From contig OX359250.1 of assembly GCA_947179485.1 (NCBI GenBank), positions 30,328,654 to 30,392,653 on the forward strand: a stretch of DNA of 64,000 nt, in the 5' to 3' direction. Below, one piece after another: positions 63,437 to 64,000 of the stretch. The position numbers and the translations under genes are program-made. Position 1 is the first letter of the stretch; every line of letters begins with the position of its first letter. A model generated the notes under the pieces. That model ran no database searches, was not told the DNA's origin, and saw only the letters and a list, made by a program, of their open reading frames with translations. The stretch comes from Allacma fusca (Eukaryota; Arthropoda; Collembola; Symphypleona; Sminthuridae).

Positions 63437-64000
63437 TTCCTTGCCGATATTTTGCAAGGGAGACGTCTGGTCATAATCTAATAGCACGGGTTTCATGTTT
63501 CACTGACAAATGTCTACAGTTCGTTCCAACCAGTTACTGTTACTATGGAGTGTAGGAAATTAGCTCTCTTATTATCGTCTCTTAAAAGTGTCTTCACATA
63601 AAGAGGATTGAGAATACTTTTAACTGCTTTATGGGCTGAGTCACTGGAAATGTTAACCCTGACTCAAGACACAAAACAAGTCTGCCTACAATTGACCTCT
63701 TCCAGTCCCGCAGGGAATCAGACTCCACGAGGATTCCAAATAGGTAATAACTTGTAAGTACTTATTGTCTTCTTAACAATTATCACAATGGAGTCAAGGT
63801 CTTTTTTTGGCTCAATTATTCCAAGCTCTATTCAGACGAAATAATTTCTAAATTCAGTGTATATATAATTATATAGATTTGTTTACATTTCTAGAAGTCG
63901 GCAATCAATGGATCAGCACGATTTATATTATTGACTTCTAGTCCTGAATTAAGTAGAATTATTAGTTGGGATTGAAATCCTGGTGTTATTTTTTGAGGCA

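Larger units (their letters stand above)
58875..64000. other. Gene desert, right end, with two weak coding candidates
   Basis: No complete gene. Broken coding-like fragments on the minus strand (59.7-61.7 kb) and a candidate plus-strand exon (62.9-63.2 kb) are listed separately. Also present are a T9A12 palindromic run at 62137-62157, a second CTCF-like core (GTGCGCCATCTC, 61358-61369) and a GAGT/GT repeat near 63.4 kb. From about 63440 to the end I see nothing definite. Confidence 0.5.

Noticed and set aside
1-64000. Bacterial-style systems: operons, CRISPR arrays, prophage, insertion sequences
   Set aside because: Introns, gene spacing and gene families show nuclear DNA of an animal; direct-repeat arrays here are microsatellites, not CRISPR.

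Overview
This is a window of eukaryotic nuclear DNA, very probably from an invertebrate animal and most likely an arthropod. The genes have short spliced introns (85-241 bp) with GT..AG ends. Animal-type families are present: a SHIPPO-repeat sperm/cilium protein, a mitochondrial Obg GTPase and a C2H2 zinc-finger protein. The DNA is AT-rich and full of dinucleotide microsatellites. The species cannot be named from the sequence. There is no bacterial operon, CRISPR array, rRNA or convincing tRNA.

Layout. 1-7.6 kb holds no gene, only diverged repeats: two members of an interspersed family, one of them a foldback, and a possible tRNA-derived SINE relic. 7.6-12.9 kb is the gene-dense part. It has a three-exon SHIPPO-repeat protein with a Cys/His-rich tail (+), a five-exon MTG2/GTPBP5 mitochondrial ribosome-assembly GTPase (+), and an intronless class I SAM methyltransferase (-). 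The last two converge tail to tail with only 145 bp between stop codons, and their polyadenylation signals almost interlock. 12.9-22.3 kb holds no gene but has a third family copy, a duplicated block of about 200 bp at 15.5/16.7 kb, and several near-perfect hairpins. 22.3-24.1 kb carries a 504-residue protein on the minus strand with two C-terminal C2H2 fingers, a single coding exon, and a likely short 5' non-coding exon. 24.1-64 kb is about 40 kb with no convincing protein gene. It holds GA/CT and CA/GT microsatellites, small hairpins, frame-broken coding-like fragments on the minus strand at 59.7-61.7 kb, and one candidate exon on the plus strand near 62.9-63.2 kb.

How the genes relate. The three genes of the dense cluster look functionally unrelated (cilium/sperm tail, mitochondrial ribosome, methylation) and are packed like housekeeping-type genes. 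The zinc-finger gene stands at the edge of a long gene desert, as developmental regulators often do. That the desert is its regulatory territory is an inference. The most unusual coding observations are the Cys/His tail on the SHIPPO protein and the four-fold recurring acidic 'hDPxF' motif in the zinc-finger protein. No clearly new multi-gene system is visible.
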